From positions 1-56,506 of the forward strand of contig CANMPL010000008.1 in assembly GCA_947499715.1 (NCBI GenBank): a stretch of DNA of 56,506 nucleotides, given 5' to 3'. How positions within the stretch are numbered: position 1 is the first letter of the stretch; each line of letters opens with the position of its first letter. The position numbers and the translations under genes were made by a program. The notes beneath the pieces were generated by a model. The model had not been told where the DNA came from, searched no databases, and saw nothing but the letters and a program-made list of their open reading frames with translations. Of the stretch, positions 9,655 through 19,092 are shown in pieces. Source of the stretch: an uncultured Paracoccaceae bacterium (GTDB lineage: Bacteria; Pseudomonadota; Alphaproteobacteria; Rhodobacterales; Rhodobacteraceae).

Positions 9655-11496
9655 ATGGCTGCGAAAAAAGGCAGGAACCCCTTTGTCTGGATCATCATGA
9701 TCCTGCTCTTTGTCGGCCTTTTGGGCTTTGGCACCGGCGGTCTTGGCGGCAATATCCGCAGCCTTGGCACCGTGGGCGACAAAGACGTCTCCATCGCGGC
9801 CTATCAAAACGGCCTGAACCAGCAGTTGCGCGCGTTTGAGGCGCAAACTGGTCAGCGTGTCACCTTCTCCGAGGCGCGGCAACTGGGCATCGACCAGGCC
9901 GTGCTGCAACAGCTGATCGCCGAACGCACACTGGATCACGAAGTGACCGAACTGGGCATCTCCGTGGGCGATGAACGGGTCCGTGAAGAGGTGCTGCGCG
10001 TCCCCGCCTTTCAGGATCTCTCCGGCAATTTTGACCGCGAAGGCTATCGGCTGACGCTGGAACGCTCTGGCCTGACAGAGGCCGATTTCGAAGCCTCGAT
10101 CCGCGACGAGGTGGCCCGCACATTGCTGCAAGGTGCCGTTGTTGGCGGTGTGCCCGCACCCGACGCCTATGCCGACACGATCATCAACTTCATGGCAGAG
10201 ACCCGCGATATCACCTATGCGCCTGTCACCGCCGATATGTTGACGGCACCGCTGCCCGGCCCAACGGACGCCGATCTGCAATCGTTCTACGACGCCAACC
10301 CTGACCTCTTCACCGCGCCTGAATCGCGCGACATCACCTATGTCTGGATGACGCCAGAGATGATTCAAGACGGCATCACCGTCGACGAAGAAGAGCTACG
10401 CGCGCTCTACGACACACGGCTGGCGGACTTTATCCGCCCCGAACGCCGCCTTGTGGAACGCCTCGTCTATGTCGGTGAAACCCCCGCCGCAGAGGCTATC
10501 GCCCGGATTGCAAATGGCGAAGCTGATTTTGATAGCCTCGTCGCGGAGCGTGGCCTTTCGCTTTCTGACGTAGACATGGGCGATGTGGCCCAAGACGATC
10601 TGGGTGCCGCAGGCGAAGCTGTCTTTGCCGCCGTCCCCGGCGATGTGGTCGGCCCCTTTAACACCTCGCTGGGTCCGGCGCTCTTTCGGATGAACGCGGT
10701 GCTTGCCGCGACCGAAATCCCGTTTGAAGAGGCCCGCGAGGACCTCAACATGGAACTTTCGGCACAACGCGCGATCCGCCAGATTGACGCCGCCTCCGAA
10801 GGAATCAACGATCTGATCGCCGGTGGTGCGACGCTTGAAGATCTCGCCGCACAGACCGATTTGACCCTTGGCACCATCGCCTGGACGCCCGAGACTCAAG
10901 ACGGCATTGCCGCCTATGACAACTTCCGCGCTGCTGCCGCCGCGGCCTCCGAAGGTGGCTTCCCCACACTCGAAGGGCTTGCGGACGGCGGGATCTTTGC
11001 GCTGCGGCTTGATAGCGTGACACCCCCCGCCGTGCGCCCGTTCGAGGACGTCCGCGATGCGGTCACCGCCGCATGGTCCGCACAGAACACCCAAGACGCC
11101 GTGCTGGTCGAGGCGGAATCGCTTGCCGCGCAAGTCAGCCCGCTGACCAGCTTTGAAACGCTGGGCCTCACCCCGATCGAGGCAGATACCCTGACCCGCA
11201 CCACCTTTGTCGAAGGCACGCCCGAAGGCTTCCTGACCCAGATCTTTGAGATGGAAGTGTCAGAGGTCCGCGTGATCGACAATGAAGACGGCGCGCTGAT
11301 TGTCCGGCTGGATCGCACCGCGGCCCCGGACCCTGAAAACCCGCAGGTTGCCGCCCAGTTGGAACAGGCAGGCGCACAAGGGGCGCAGGGCATTGCGCAA
11401 GATATCTTTGATGCCTTCAACGCCGCCGTGCAAACCCGCACCGATGTTTCGATCAATCAAGCGGCTGTTGATGCGGTCAACGCCCAGCTTCAGTAA
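9655..11496 (+). CDS. PpiD-like membrane-anchored peptidyl-prolyl isomerase / periplasmic chaperone
   Basis: 613 residues: a short basic N-terminus, one transmembrane anchor (FVWIIMILLFVGLLGFG, about 10-26), a SurA_N-type chaperone domain up to about residue 190, a parvulin-type PPIC region around 230-345, and a C-terminal chaperone portion. This is the architecture of PpiD, which helps newly exported proteins fold at the inner-membrane side of the periplasm. The parvulin part is divergent, so isomerase activity is not assured. ATG at 9655 follows AAAGGAACG; an upstream GTG is less likely. The stop overlaps the trpE start by one base (TAATG), coupling the two genes, a link also seen in related genomes as far as I recall. 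Confidence 0.88.
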   Translation: MAAKKGRNPFVWIIMILLFVGLLGFGTGGLGGNIRSLGTVGDKDVSIAAYQNGLNQQLRAFEAQTGQRVTFSEARQLGIDQAVLQQLIAERTLDHEVTELGISVGDERVREEVLRVPAFQDLSGNFDREGYRLTLERSGLTEADFEASIRDEVARTLLQGAVVGGVPAPDAYADTIINFMAETRDITYAPVTADMLTAPLPGPTDADLQSFYDANPDLFTAPESRDITYVWMTPEMIQDGITVDEEELRALYDTRLADFIRPERRLVERLVYVGETPAAEAIARIANGEADFDSLVAERGLSLSDVDMGDVAQDDLGAAGEAVFAAVPGDVVGPFNTSLGPALFRMNAVLAATEIPFEEAREDLNMELSAQRAIRQIDAASEGINDLIAGGATLEDLAAQTDLTLGTIAWTPETQDGIAAYDNFRAAAAAASEGGFPTLEGLADGGIFALRLDSVTPPAVRPFEDVRDAVTAAWSAQNTQDAVLVEAESLAAQVSPLTSFETLGLTPIEADTLTRTTFVEGTPEGFLTQIFEMEVSEVRVIDNEDGALIVRLDRTAAPDPENPQVAAQLEQAGAQGAQGIAQDIFDAFNAAVQTRTDVSINQAAVDAVNAQLQ

Positions 11497-13004
11497 TGGC
11501 GCTGCTTCCTGATATCGACAGTTTCGCGCGCGGCTTTGGCGCGGGCGAAAGTCAGGTGGTCTACACCCGTGTGGCCGCCGACCTCGACACGCCCGTTTCG
11601 CTGATGCTCAAGCTTGGCGATGCGGGCCACAATACCTTCATGCTCGAATCCGTCACCGGGGGCGAGGTCCGTGGCCGTTATTCCATCATCGGCCTGAACC
11701 CTGATCTGATCTGGGAATGTCGCGGCACCACCAGCCGCACTAACCGCAACGCCCGCTTTGATGCCGACGCCTGGACCGACAACGCTGACGATCCCTTGAC
11801 CGCGCTGCGGGCCCTGATCGCGGAAAGCCGCATTGATCTGCCCGCCGATCTGCCCGGCGCTGCGGCAGGCCTCTATGGCTATCTGGGCTATGACATGATC
11901 CGGCTGGTGGAACATCTGCCCGATGTGAACCCCGATCCGCTTGGCCTGCCTGATGCGGTGATGCTGCGTCCTTCGGTGGTGGCCGTTTTGGACGGTGTCA
12001 AAGGCGACGTGATCCTTGTAGCACCTGCATGGGCCGACAGCGGCCTTTCGGCCAAGGCTGCCTATGCCCAAGCCGCGGAACGCGTGATGGATGCCGAACG
12101 CGCCCTGACCCGCGCTGTGGCCGAACCGCGCACACTGTCAGATCCGGCCCCGGTGGCCCCGCCGCAATCGAACTTCACCCATCAGGGTTATCTTGATGCG
12201 GTGGAAACCGCCAAGGACTACATCAAGGCCGGTGACATCTTTCAGGTCGTGCCGTCGCAGCGCTGGACGCAGGATTTCCGCGAACCACCCTTCGCGCTCT
12301 ACCGCTCTTTGCGCCGCACCAACCCCTCGCCGTTCATGTTCTATTTCAACTTCGGCGGCTTTCAGGTCATCGGCGCAAGCCCCGAAATCCTCGTGCGCGT
12401 CTTCGGAAACGAAGTCACCATCCGCCCCATCGCAGGCACCCGCCCCCGTGGCGCCACCCCGGCAGAAGACGCAGCACACGAGGCCGATCTGCTGGCCGAC
12501 AAGAAAGAACTGGCAGAGCATTTGATGCTGCTTGATCTGGGCCGCAACGACACCGCCAAGGTCACCAAGGTTGGCACCATGCGCCCGACCGAACAATTCA
12601 TCATCGAACGCTACAGCCATGTGATGCACATCGTCTCCAACGTGGTGGGCGAACTGGCCGACGACCAAGACGCGCTGTCTGCCTTCTTTGCGGGGATGCC
12701 CGCGGGCACCGTGTCGGGTGCGCCCAAGGTCCGCGCGATGGAAATCATTGATGAGCTTGAGCCCGAAAAGCGCGGCGTCTACGGCGGCGGCTGTGGCTAC
12801 TTTTCGGCTAATGGCGACATGGACATGTGCATCGCTTTGCGCACCGCCGTGTTGCAGGACCAGAAACTCTATATCCAGGCCGGTGGCGGCGTCGTCTACG
12901 ACAGCGACCCAGAGGCCGAGTATCAAGAGACGGTCCACAAAAGCAACGCCATCCGCAAAGCTGCGGCAGATGCTGCCATGTTCACCGGTCGCGGCAATAG
13001 CTAA
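11496..13004 (+). CDS. trpE: Anthranilate synthase component I
   Basis: Converts chorismate plus ammonia (delivered by TrpG) to anthranilate, first step of tryptophan synthesis. 502 residues. The feedback-site motif LES is at 50-52, and the chorismate-binding domain has IAGTRPRG, DLGRNDxGxV-like LDLGRNDTAKV, AGTVSGAPKVRAMEIIDELE and GGCGYFSANGDMDMCIALRT. The presence of the LES motif suggests tryptophan feedback inhibition. It is read in coupling with ppiD and lies 4.5 kb from trpGDC, with three minus-strand genes between. No leader peptide or attenuator can exist directly ahead because the start overlaps ppiD. Confidence 0.97.
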   Translation: MALLPDIDSFARGFGAGESQVVYTRVAADLDTPVSLMLKLGDAGHNTFMLESVTGGEVRGRYSIIGLNPDLIWECRGTTSRTNRNARFDADAWTDNADDPLTALRALIAESRIDLPADLPGAAAGLYGYLGYDMIRLVEHLPDVNPDPLGLPDAVMLRPSVVAVLDGVKGDVILVAPAWADSGLSAKAAYAQAAERVMDAERALTRAVAEPRTLSDPAPVAPPQSNFTHQGYLDAVETAKDYIKAGDIFQVVPSQRWTQDFREPPFALYRSLRRTNPSPFMFYFNFGGFQVIGASPEILVRVFGNEVTIRPIAGTRPRGATPAEDAAHEADLLADKKELAEHLMLLDLGRNDTAKVTKVGTMRPTEQFIIERYSHVMHIVSNVVGELADDQDALSAFFAGMPAGTVSGAPKVRAMEIIDELEPEKRGVYGGGCGYFSANGDMDMCIALRTAVLQDQKLYIQAGGGVVYDSDPEAEYQETVHKSNAIRKAAADAAMFTGRGNS

Positions 13005-13102
13005 AACCTCTGCCGCGCCGGGTGCGTGATCTCACGCACCTTTCCTGAAACCATCGCAACCACCCGTAGGCCGGGCTTCAGACCGGCACCCCCCAAACGA
13101 AA

Positions 13103-13126
13103 CGGGCGCAGCAATCGCTGCGCCCG
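13103..13126. terminator. Bidirectional hairpin between trpE and the symporter gene
   Basis: A perfect 10-bp stem (CGGGCGCAGC / GCTGCGCCCG) with loop AATC in the 144-base gap between two convergent genes. The minus strand continues TTTCGTTT, so it favours ending the symporter transcript; it may also end trpE. Confidence 0.7.
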
Positions 13127-13148
13127 CCCCAATCCTAACTCACGCCAC

Positions 13149-14690
13149 TTAATGCGTGAACGGCTTGATCTCGCCTGACTTCAAACGCCCGGCATAAGAC
13201 GCCAACTCTGTCCGCACCAGCTTCATCAGGAAGTAGAGGCAGAAGATGTTGACCACAGCCATCGCAAAGATTGCCGCATCCGAGAAGTCGATGACCGGAC
13301 CAAGCGAAGCCGCCGCACCAATCACGATGAAGATGCAGAAGATGATCTTGAAGACCAGCTCTGTCGTCTTGCCCTCACCGAACAGGTAGGTCCAGGCCTT
13401 CAACCCATAGTAGGACCACGAAATCATCGTGGAGAAGGCGAACAGGATCACCGCAATCGCCAGCACAAACGGGAACCAGCTGATCGCTGACCCAAAGGCC
13501 GCCGAGGTCAGCGCCACACCGGAATTGCCATCAACCGTGGCGATGGCTGTGCCTGCTTCGTTCAGCATGTAGTTGCCTGTTGCCTGATCGACCAGCAACT
13601 GCTGGCTGATGATGATCACAAGCGCCGTCATCGTGCAGATGACCACGGTGTCGATCAACGGCTCCAGCAGGGACACGAACCCTTCGGTGATCGGCTCTTT
13701 GGTTTTCACCGCAGAGTGTGCAATCGCCGCAGAACCCACGCCCGCTTCGTTCGAGAACGCCGCCCGCTTGAAGCCCTGGATCAGCGCACCGACCATACCG
13801 CCCGCAACACCAAGCCCGGTAAAGGCGCCTGCAAAGATCTGACCAAAGGCCCAGCCAATCATGTTGAAGTTGACGATCAGCACAACCAGCGCCGCACCGA
13901 CGTAAAGCACACCCATGAACGGCACGACCTTTTCGGTCACCCGAGCAATGGACTTGATCCCGCCAACGATCACCGCAAAGACCACAGCGGCAAAGATGAT
14001 GCCCGTGATCCAGCCGGGATAATCACCGGTAATCTGTGTGATCTGCGCATGCGCCTGATTGGCCTGGAACATGTTCCCGCCACCCAATGCACCCAAGATA
14101 CAAAAGATCGAAAAGAGCACAGCCAGGATCTTGCCACCGGGCAAGCCAAGCTCATTAAAGCCCTTAGAGATATAATACATCGGACCACCAGAGACGGTGC
14201 CATCCGGGTATTCATTGCGATATTTCACGCCCAGCGTACATTCGGTGAACTTCGACGCCATGCCCAAAAGACCCGCAAGGATCATCCAGAACGTGGCCCC
14301 CGGCCCACCAATGCCCACGGCCACAGCAACACCCGCGATGTTACCCAAGCCCACGGTGCCTGACAGCGCCGTTGCAAGCGCTTGGAAGTGACTGACCTCA
14401 CCCGCATCATTGGGATCAGAATAGTCGCCCTTGACCAGCTTGATCGCATGGCCAAAGAACCGGAACTGCACCGCACCAAAGTAAACGGTAAAGATCGTGG
14501 CACCAATCACCAGCCACATCACAATCCAAGGGAATGATGTGCCGGGGATGGGCGCGAAGATAAAGCTCACGAAGGGGCCTGTTGCGGTGGCAAAGGCTTC
14601 GTTGACGCGGGCATCAAGGCTTTGCGCTTCTTGCGCTAGCGCCGGCGATGCCATGGCCATCAGGGCCGCGGATAATCCTAGTTTTTTCAT
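13149..14690 (-). CDS. Sodium:alanine/glycine symporter, AGCS family
   Basis: 513-residue inner-membrane carrier with about ten hydrophobic segments. The AGCS signature region HFQALATALSGTVGLGNIAG is at about 100-120, and NEAGVGSAAIAHSA near 315-330 is the other conserved loop. The N-terminus looks like a signal peptide (MKKLGLSAALMAMASPALAQ), a feature many alphaproteobacterial members share. Likely co-transports alanine or glycine with sodium. The universal stress protein gene ends ten bases upstream on the same strand, so the two form an operon; UspA-transporter pairs of this type are frequent in Rhodobacterales. Confidence 0.93.
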   Translation of the reverse strand: MKKLGLSAALMAMASPALAQEAQSLDARVNEAFATATGPFVSFIFAPIPGTSFPWIVMWLVIGATIFTVYFGAVQFRFFGHAIKLVKGDYSDPNDAGEVSHFQALATALSGTVGLGNIAGVAVAVGIGGPGATFWMILAGLLGMASKFTECTLGVKYRNEYPDGTVSGGPMYYISKGFNELGLPGGKILAVLFSIFCILGALGGGNMFQANQAHAQITQITGDYPGWITGIIFAAVVFAVIVGGIKSIARVTEKVVPFMGVLYVGAALVVLIVNFNMIGWAFGQIFAGAFTGLGVAGGMVGALIQGFKRAAFSNEAGVGSAAIAHSAVKTKEPITEGFVSLLEPLIDTVVICTMTALVIIISQQLLVDQATGNYMLNEAGTAIATVDGNSGVALTSAAFGSAISWFPFVLAIAVILFAFSTMISWSYYGLKAWTYLFGEGKTTELVFKIIFCIFIVIGAAASLGPVIDFSDAAIFAMAVVNIFCLYFLMKLVRTELASYAGRLKSGEIKPFTH

Positions 14691-14700
14691 GCCAGCGCTC

Positions 14701-15138
14701 CTAGTTGACGACCGTGACAGGGACCGAAGCGCCCATCACAAGGTTAGATGTTGCACTGCCGAACAACCGGCTTGCGAACCCACCGTCAGAGGCGCGCGCG
14801 ACGATAATCTGGTCGCCCTTTTCCTCTTTGGTGATCGCATCCAGCGTGTCGGCCACGTCGCCGTGACGCACTTTGCCAGCGGCCTTCAGCCCGGCCTCTT
14901 CAACCGCCTTCACCGCAGGCGCGACGATCCGATCCTGCGCGAGCGCGATCTCTTCTTCGCGGCGCTTGTGACGCATGGCGTTCTCTTCGGCTGTATGGAA
15001 CGAATAAGGCGACCACTCGATGATATGCACCACCAGTATCTCTGCCCCTCCGGCCATCTTGGCGAGGGCGATCGCATGCGATAGCGCCTTCTCACCGGTT
15101 GCGTGACCATCAAGGCCCACCACTAGTTTCATTGACAT
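14701..15138 (-). CDS. Universal stress protein, UspA family
   Basis: 145 residues, one USP domain: VVGLDGHATGEKALSHAI at the start (first strand with Asp), HIIEW, and the C-terminal nucleotide loop ARASDGGFASRLFGSATSN followed by VPVTVV. The loop keeps the G-x-x-S and G-S parts of the ATP-binding pattern. ATG at 15138 is five bases from AGGAGGG; a second in-frame ATG two codons later is less well spaced. It leads a two-gene operon with the AGCS symporter and may tune its activity or sense energy state. Confidence 0.9.
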   Translation of the reverse strand: MSMKLVVGLDGHATGEKALSHAIALAKMAGGAEILVVHIIEWSPYSFHTAEENAMRHKRREEEIALAQDRIVAPAVKAVEEAGLKAAGKVRHGDVADTLDAITKEEKGDQIIVARASDGGFASRLFGSATSNLVMGASVPVTVVN

Positions 15139-15441
15139 ATGTCCCTCCTGAAAGCTTGCGACGCTTCATTTTTGTCGGGCCAAGCGATGCTGGAGTTGCC
15201 CGTTTTCTGTCGCATTAGATCAAAACGCTTGTACTGGTAACAATACGGGCGAACACCTATTCGGTTTGCCTCAATACACTTCGAAAATCGGCCAAATACC
15301 GCTCAAAATAAATCATTGGCGGTCAAATTGACTACAGCCCCTCAATACCCCAATCCAATCAACCTTTCGCCAGATCAAGAGGTTGCGTAAACCGTGGCAC
15401 GTCCAAACCTTCTTGTCGATGCAGTTTTTGAGACTCCGTCA

Positions 15442-15510
15442 CGCGTGGGCCGCTTCACGCGAACCGGCAGACCGCACGCCGCCTTAAGGGTTTCACCGTG
15501 CGGTCCGGTT
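15442..15510. ncRNA. Candidate structured RNA or regulatory element: two adjacent hairpins
   Basis: Hairpin 1 is CGCGTG (15442-15447) paired with CACGCG. Hairpin 2 pairs AACCGG (15462-15467) and ACCGCACG (15471-15478) with CGTGCGGT (15497-15504) and CCGGTT (15505-15510), that is 14 pairs with a three-base bulge and an 18-base loop containing CCTTAAGG or its near copy. This is far more structure than the neighbouring intergenic DNA. Strand and function are unknown; on the minus strand it would sit in the uspA leader or the 3' region of the upstream gene. Confidence 0.35.
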
Positions 15511-15540
15511 AATTTTCTTAAGACTTTCGTCCGCACACAA

Positions 15541-15580
15541 TGTGTATGGAATGTGCATGAGGTGTGTATGGTTTGTGCAT
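15541..15580. repeat. Two direct repeats with 22-base period
   Basis: TGTGTATGG (15541-15549) and TGTGCAT (15552-15558) recur exactly 22 bases later (15563-15571 and 15574-15580). Two helical turns of spacing suggests binding of a protein to one face of the DNA. Confidence 0.5.
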
Positions 15581-15616
15581 ATGCGTTTTTAGGCGCAGCC
15601 GCGATTGCGCCAAAGA

Positions 15617-17365
15617 TTAACGCGCCGCGTTGTCCTCGGTCATCAAGGCCGACACAGGCGCCATACTGACCTGCCCTGCACGGTTCGCGGTGCCCCACAG
15701 AATCAACGCCGACAAGGTATCGGCCCGCATCCGTCCCATGACCACGACGCCACTATTCTGGCGCGCCCGAAAGGCCGCCTGGTCCAGAAACCGCCGGATC
15801 ACCCGCGCATCCTGCCCGTCGCCATCAAGGTCGCGAAAGATCTCGACCGCGGGCACACCGGCCGCATCAGCCGCACGAAGACCGCTGCTCAAGCCGCTGG
15901 AAAGACTGACAAAACCGCGCCCACCTTCGGACAGTGCTGCCAGAATTTGACCGGTCGCAGCGCGGCTTGTTGTGCCCATATCGGCCAGCACCACCGACTG
16001 CGGCAAGGCCGCAAAACTTGCTTCAAGTGCGACCTCAACATCCGAGGGGGTCGCACCCTCTGGCAGGGTCAGCGCAGTCCCCACTTCAATCCCTTCGGCA
16101 CGATACGCGGCCATCCGGTCCGCCGCACCAGCGCTTGCCGGGTCAATCAGGACCGTTACCGAAAACGGCACCTCTGCCAAGGCGCGTGGCGCTTCGACAA
16201 AGCTGGGGTCATCCAATAAAACAAGCGCCATCAATGGCTTACCCTCTGGGTTAGTAAACTCAGAGGCATAGATTTCAAGCGCCGGACCATCCAGATTTTC
16301 GGGCGCTGGTGTCGGTGTTTCGACCGGATCGGCCTCAGGCTCTGACGCCCCAACGCGATTGATCTTCACCCCGCTATCGCCTTGTGGCAAGGCTGTTGCC
16401 GGGGCGTCGATGATGCTCACCACGACGGGGGCTTTGGGGGCCTCTGGCGCGAGCGCGCTGTCATTTTCAGGCGTGTTTTCAACGACTTCTACGTCGTCCT
16501 CTGGCGGTTCGGGCAGCGCCTCTACCACGTCTGGTGTGGTGGTCTGCGGCGTTTCCGCAGGGGCCAGTTCCGGCAGTTCGGCAGCCACGTCGGGGACCGT
16601 CTCCGCCGGGGGCTGCGGCGCTTCCTCGGCCACCTCCGCCATCGCGATTTCTTCAACGGGTTCAGCGACTTGCGCCTCTTCGCTTGGCACCTCAGCCACC
16701 TCTGCCACGTCGCTGGCGCTTGGCGTAATTACCTCTGCCTCAGTCGCTTCGACCGGGTCTGCAGCGCTGGCATCCTCAGCTTCTGCGACATCCGTCGCGA
16801 CCGGATCAGGCGTCTCAACGTCCGCCGGTTCTTGCGGTTCTGCCACATCAGGGGCGACAGGCTGCGGCGTCTCAACGACCAGCACCTCTTGCGGATCCGG
16901 CGTCACCTCGACCGGCTCAGAGGGCACCGTCTCAATGACCAGATTACCTTCGTTTTCAGGCACTTGCGGGGCCAACGTCTGCGGATTTGGCAAGACGGGT
17001 TCTTCGTTGGTCAGCGCCAGTTCAGGCACGTCCGGCGCTTCGGGCAGGTCCAATGTCACGCCGATATCGGGGGTTTGCGGCACCTCGAGCGGGGTGCTGT
17101 CGGCCACGGGGCTTGTGATCTCTTGCAGCGGTGTCGCAACCTGCGGCGCGGCGGCCACGTCAGTTTCGTCGATGCTGATCTCTGGTTCCGGTGTGGTGGC
17201 ATCGGGTGTTGCGACAGCTGCGGTCTCTGGCACCTCAAGCAGGGGGCGTTCTGGCGGGGTATTGCCAGCGGGCTGCGGTGCCACAAGCGATGCTGACACA
17301 ACCCCAGCCCCGCCAAGGACCAAACCCCAAACCGTCCCGCGAATGACGCCTTTTGCCACGATCAC
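15617..17365 (-). CDS. Divergent polysaccharide deacetylase family protein with long acidic linker
   Basis: 582 residues in three parts. Residues about 8-28 form a membrane anchor or uncleaved signal. Residues about 30-330 are low complexity: Pro, Glu, Val, Ala and Thr in PEV/ETP runs, strongly acidic. Residues about 340-580 form a divergent polysaccharide deacetylase fold (MALVLLDDPSF, PFSVTVLIDPAS, GIEVGTALTLPEGA, VVLADMGTTS, GVVVMGRMRADTLSALILWG). The catalytic NodB metal triad is not evident, as usual for this divergent family, so enzymatic action is doubtful. The linker is suited to spanning the periplasm or peptidoglycan. It is transcribed divergently from trpG. Confidence 0.82.
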   Translation of the reverse strand: MIVAKGVIRGTVWGLVLGGAGVVSASLVAPQPAGNTPPERPLLEVPETAAVATPDATTPEPEISIDETDVAAAPQVATPLQEITSPVADSTPLEVPQTPDIGVTLDLPEAPDVPELALTNEEPVLPNPQTLAPQVPENEGNLVIETVPSEPVEVTPDPQEVLVVETPQPVAPDVAEPQEPADVETPDPVATDVAEAEDASAADPVEATEAEVITPSASDVAEVAEVPSEEAQVAEPVEEIAMAEVAEEAPQPPAETVPDVAAELPELAPAETPQTTTPDVVEALPEPPEDDVEVVENTPENDSALAPEAPKAPVVVSIIDAPATALPQGDSGVKINRVGASEPEADPVETPTPAPENLDGPALEIYASEFTNPEGKPLMALVLLDDPSFVEAPRALAEVPFSVTVLIDPASAGAADRMAAYRAEGIEVGTALTLPEGATPSDVEVALEASFAALPQSVVLADMGTTSRAATGQILAALSEGGRGFVSLSSGLSSGLRAADAAGVPAVEIFRDLDGDGQDARVIRRFLDQAAFRARQNSGVVVMGRMRADTLSALILWGTANRAGQVSMAPVSALMTEDNAAR

Positions 17366-17497
17366 TGCCCTCTGACGCTAAAACACTGCCTGCCCCGGCC
17401 TTGACGCTTACCCGCCCCTTGGCCATGAATACGGCATGTATACCGTTTCTCTTACCCAGAACGGTAGCCCCCATTTTCCAAACCGGCGAAGGCCCGC

Positions 17498-18079
17498 ATG
17501 CTTCTTCTGATCGATAACTATGACAGTTTTACCTACAACCTTGTCCACTACCTGGGCGAGCTTGGTGCGGATGTGGTTGTGCGCCGCAATGATGCGCTGG
17601 ACGTGCAAGAGGCGATGGGGATGAACCCTTCGGCCATTCTGCTGTCACCGGGGCCGTGTGACCCCGCGCAGGCGGGCATTTGCCTAGCCCTGACCAAGGC
17701 CGCAGCAGAGACCAAGACGCCGCTGATGGGCGTTTGCTTGGGGCACCAGACCATTGGCGAGGCCTTTGGCGGCAAGGTGGTGCGCTGCCACGAGATTGTG
17801 CACGGCAAGATGGGCAGCATGAAGCATACCGGTAAAGGCCTGTTTCGCGACTTGCCCAGCCCGTTTGAGGCGACCCGGTATCATTCACTGATCGTGGAAC
17901 GCGAAAGCCTGCCAGACGTGCTTGAGGTCACGGCAGAGTTGGAAGACGGCACCATTATGGGGTTGCAACATCGCAGTCTGCCGATCCACGGCGTGCAGTT
18001 TCACCCTGAAAGCATCAAGTCGGAATATGGGCATAAGCTTTTGCAGAACTTCCTAGATGTCGTGCCGGTGACAGCATGA
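17498..18079 (+). CDS. trpG: Anthranilate synthase component II (glutamine amidotransferase)
   Basis: Releases ammonia from glutamine for TrpE. 193 residues of class I amidotransferase: [19 protein letters not shown] at the start, nucleophile Cys80 in GVCLGHQ, His169 and Glu171 in FHPES. The oxyanion loop LSPGPCDP is at 49-56. First gene of a tight operon; its stop overlaps trpD by four bases (ATGA). TrpE is encoded 4.5 kb upstream. The 132-base divergent region before it includes the inverted pair ACCGTT (17442) and AACGGT (17460). Confidence 0.97.
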   Translation: MLLLIDNYDSFTYNLVHYLGELGADVVVRRNDALDVQEAMGMNPSAILLSPGPCDPAQAGICLALTKAAAETKTPLMGVCLGHQTIGEAFGGKVVRCHEIVHGKMGSMKHTGKGLFRDLPSPFEATRYHSLIVERESLPDVLEVTAELEDGTIMGLQHRSLPIHGVQFHPESIKSEYGHKLLQNFLDVVPVTA

Positions 18080-19092
18080 GCGACGCGATGAAACCACTAA
18101 TCTTTGCGGCAAGCGAAGGTCCCCTGTCCCGCACCCAGGCCGAAGAGGCCTTTGGCATCCTGTTTCGCGGCGAAGCAACCCCGGCGCAAACAGGTGGATT
18201 GCTGATGGCGATGCGGGCGCGCGGCGAATCTGTCGCCGAATATGCCGCAGCGGCCCAGGTCATGCGCGAGCATTGCGTGCCGGTCAAAGCGCCCGAAGGC
18301 GCGATGGATATCGTCGGCACCGGCGGCGACGGCAAGCACACGCTCAATATCTCGACCGCGACGGCATTCGTTGTGGCGGGGGCCGGTGTTCCGGTGGCAA
18401 AACACGGCAACAAGAACCTGTCGTCAAAGTCTGGCACCGCTGATGTGCAGGGCGCGATGGGCATCAACGTGATGGTCGGGCCAGAAGTGGTGGAACGCGC
18501 CATTGCAGAGGCCGGCATCGGTTTCATGATGGCCCCGATGCACCATCCAGCGATGAAGCACGTAGGGCCCGTGCGGGTAGAGCTTGGATCAAAGACGATC
18601 TTTAACATCTTGGGGCCGCTGACAAATCCGGCAGGTGTCAAACGCCAATTGACCGGTGCATTTGCACCAGACTTGATCTTTCCCATGGCCGAAACCCTGC
18701 GCGATCTGGGGTCAGAGGCCGCGTGGCTGGTCCACGGGTCTGATGGCACCGATGAGATCACGATCTGCGGCCCCACGGCCGTTGCCGCATTGGCGGAGGG
18801 CAAGATCACGTCGATGGAAGTGCATCCAGAAGACGCAGGCCTGCCGGTGCATCCGTTCAAGGACCTCATCGGCGGTACACCAGAAGAAAACGCAGCGGCC
18901 TTCCGCGCGTTGCTGGACGGCGCGACGGGTGCTTATCGCGATGCGGTCTTGCTGAATGCAGCGGCAGCTTTGATTGTGGCTGGACGGGTCGCGACCCTCA
19001 AGGACGGTGTTGAGATCGCAAGAGACAGCATTGACTCCGGGCGCGCCAAAGAGGCGCTGCGCAAGATGGCAGAGATCACGATTGCCGCCTGA
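18076..19092 (+). CDS. trpD: Anthranilate phosphoribosyltransferase
   Basis: Transfers phosphoribose from PRPP to anthranilate. 338 residues, standard length. GTGGD (81-85) binds [20 protein letters not shown] and LGPLTNPAG-containing stretches are conserved. Translation is coupled to trpG upstream (four-base overlap) and to ung downstream (TGATG overlap). Confidence 0.97.
   Translation: MSDAMKPLIFAASEGPLSRTQAEEAFGILFRGEATPAQTGGLLMAMRARGESVAEYAAAAQVMREHCVPVKAPEGAMDIVGTGGDGKHTLNISTATAFVVAGAGVPVAKHGNKNLSSKSGTADVQGAMGINVMVGPEVVERAIAEAGIGFMMAPMHHPAMKHVGPVRVELGSKTIFNILGPLTNPAGVKRQLTGAFAPDLIFPMAETLRDLGSEAAWLVHGSDGTDEITICGPTAVAALAEGKITSMEVHPEDAGLPVHPFKDLIGGTPEENAAAFRALLDGATGAYRDAVLLNAAAALIVAGRVATLKDGVEIARDSIDSGRAKEALRKMAEITIAA

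Larger units (their letters stand above)
15139..15616. other. 478-base intergenic region with structured element and direct repeats
   Basis: Lies between the 3' end of the polysaccharide-deacetylase-like gene and the 5' end of the uspA-symporter operon, both on the minus strand. It carries the uspA promoter (A/T-rich part 15190-15370), two neighbouring stable hairpins (15442-15461 and 15462-15510) and two 18-base near-repeats at 15541-15580. Open frames run through it on both strands but overlap each other and have no ribosome sites; I do not call a gene. Confidence 0.6.

Noticed and set aside
11400-11500. trp leader peptide or attenuator before trpE
   Set aside because: trpE starts inside the ppiD stop codon, which leaves no space; no Trp-rich short frame before trpG either.
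15375-15698. Overlapping open frames on both strands in the uspA upstream region
   Set aside because: They cross the hairpins, mirror each other, lack ribosome sites and run into the neighbouring gene. Treated as non-coding structured DNA instead.
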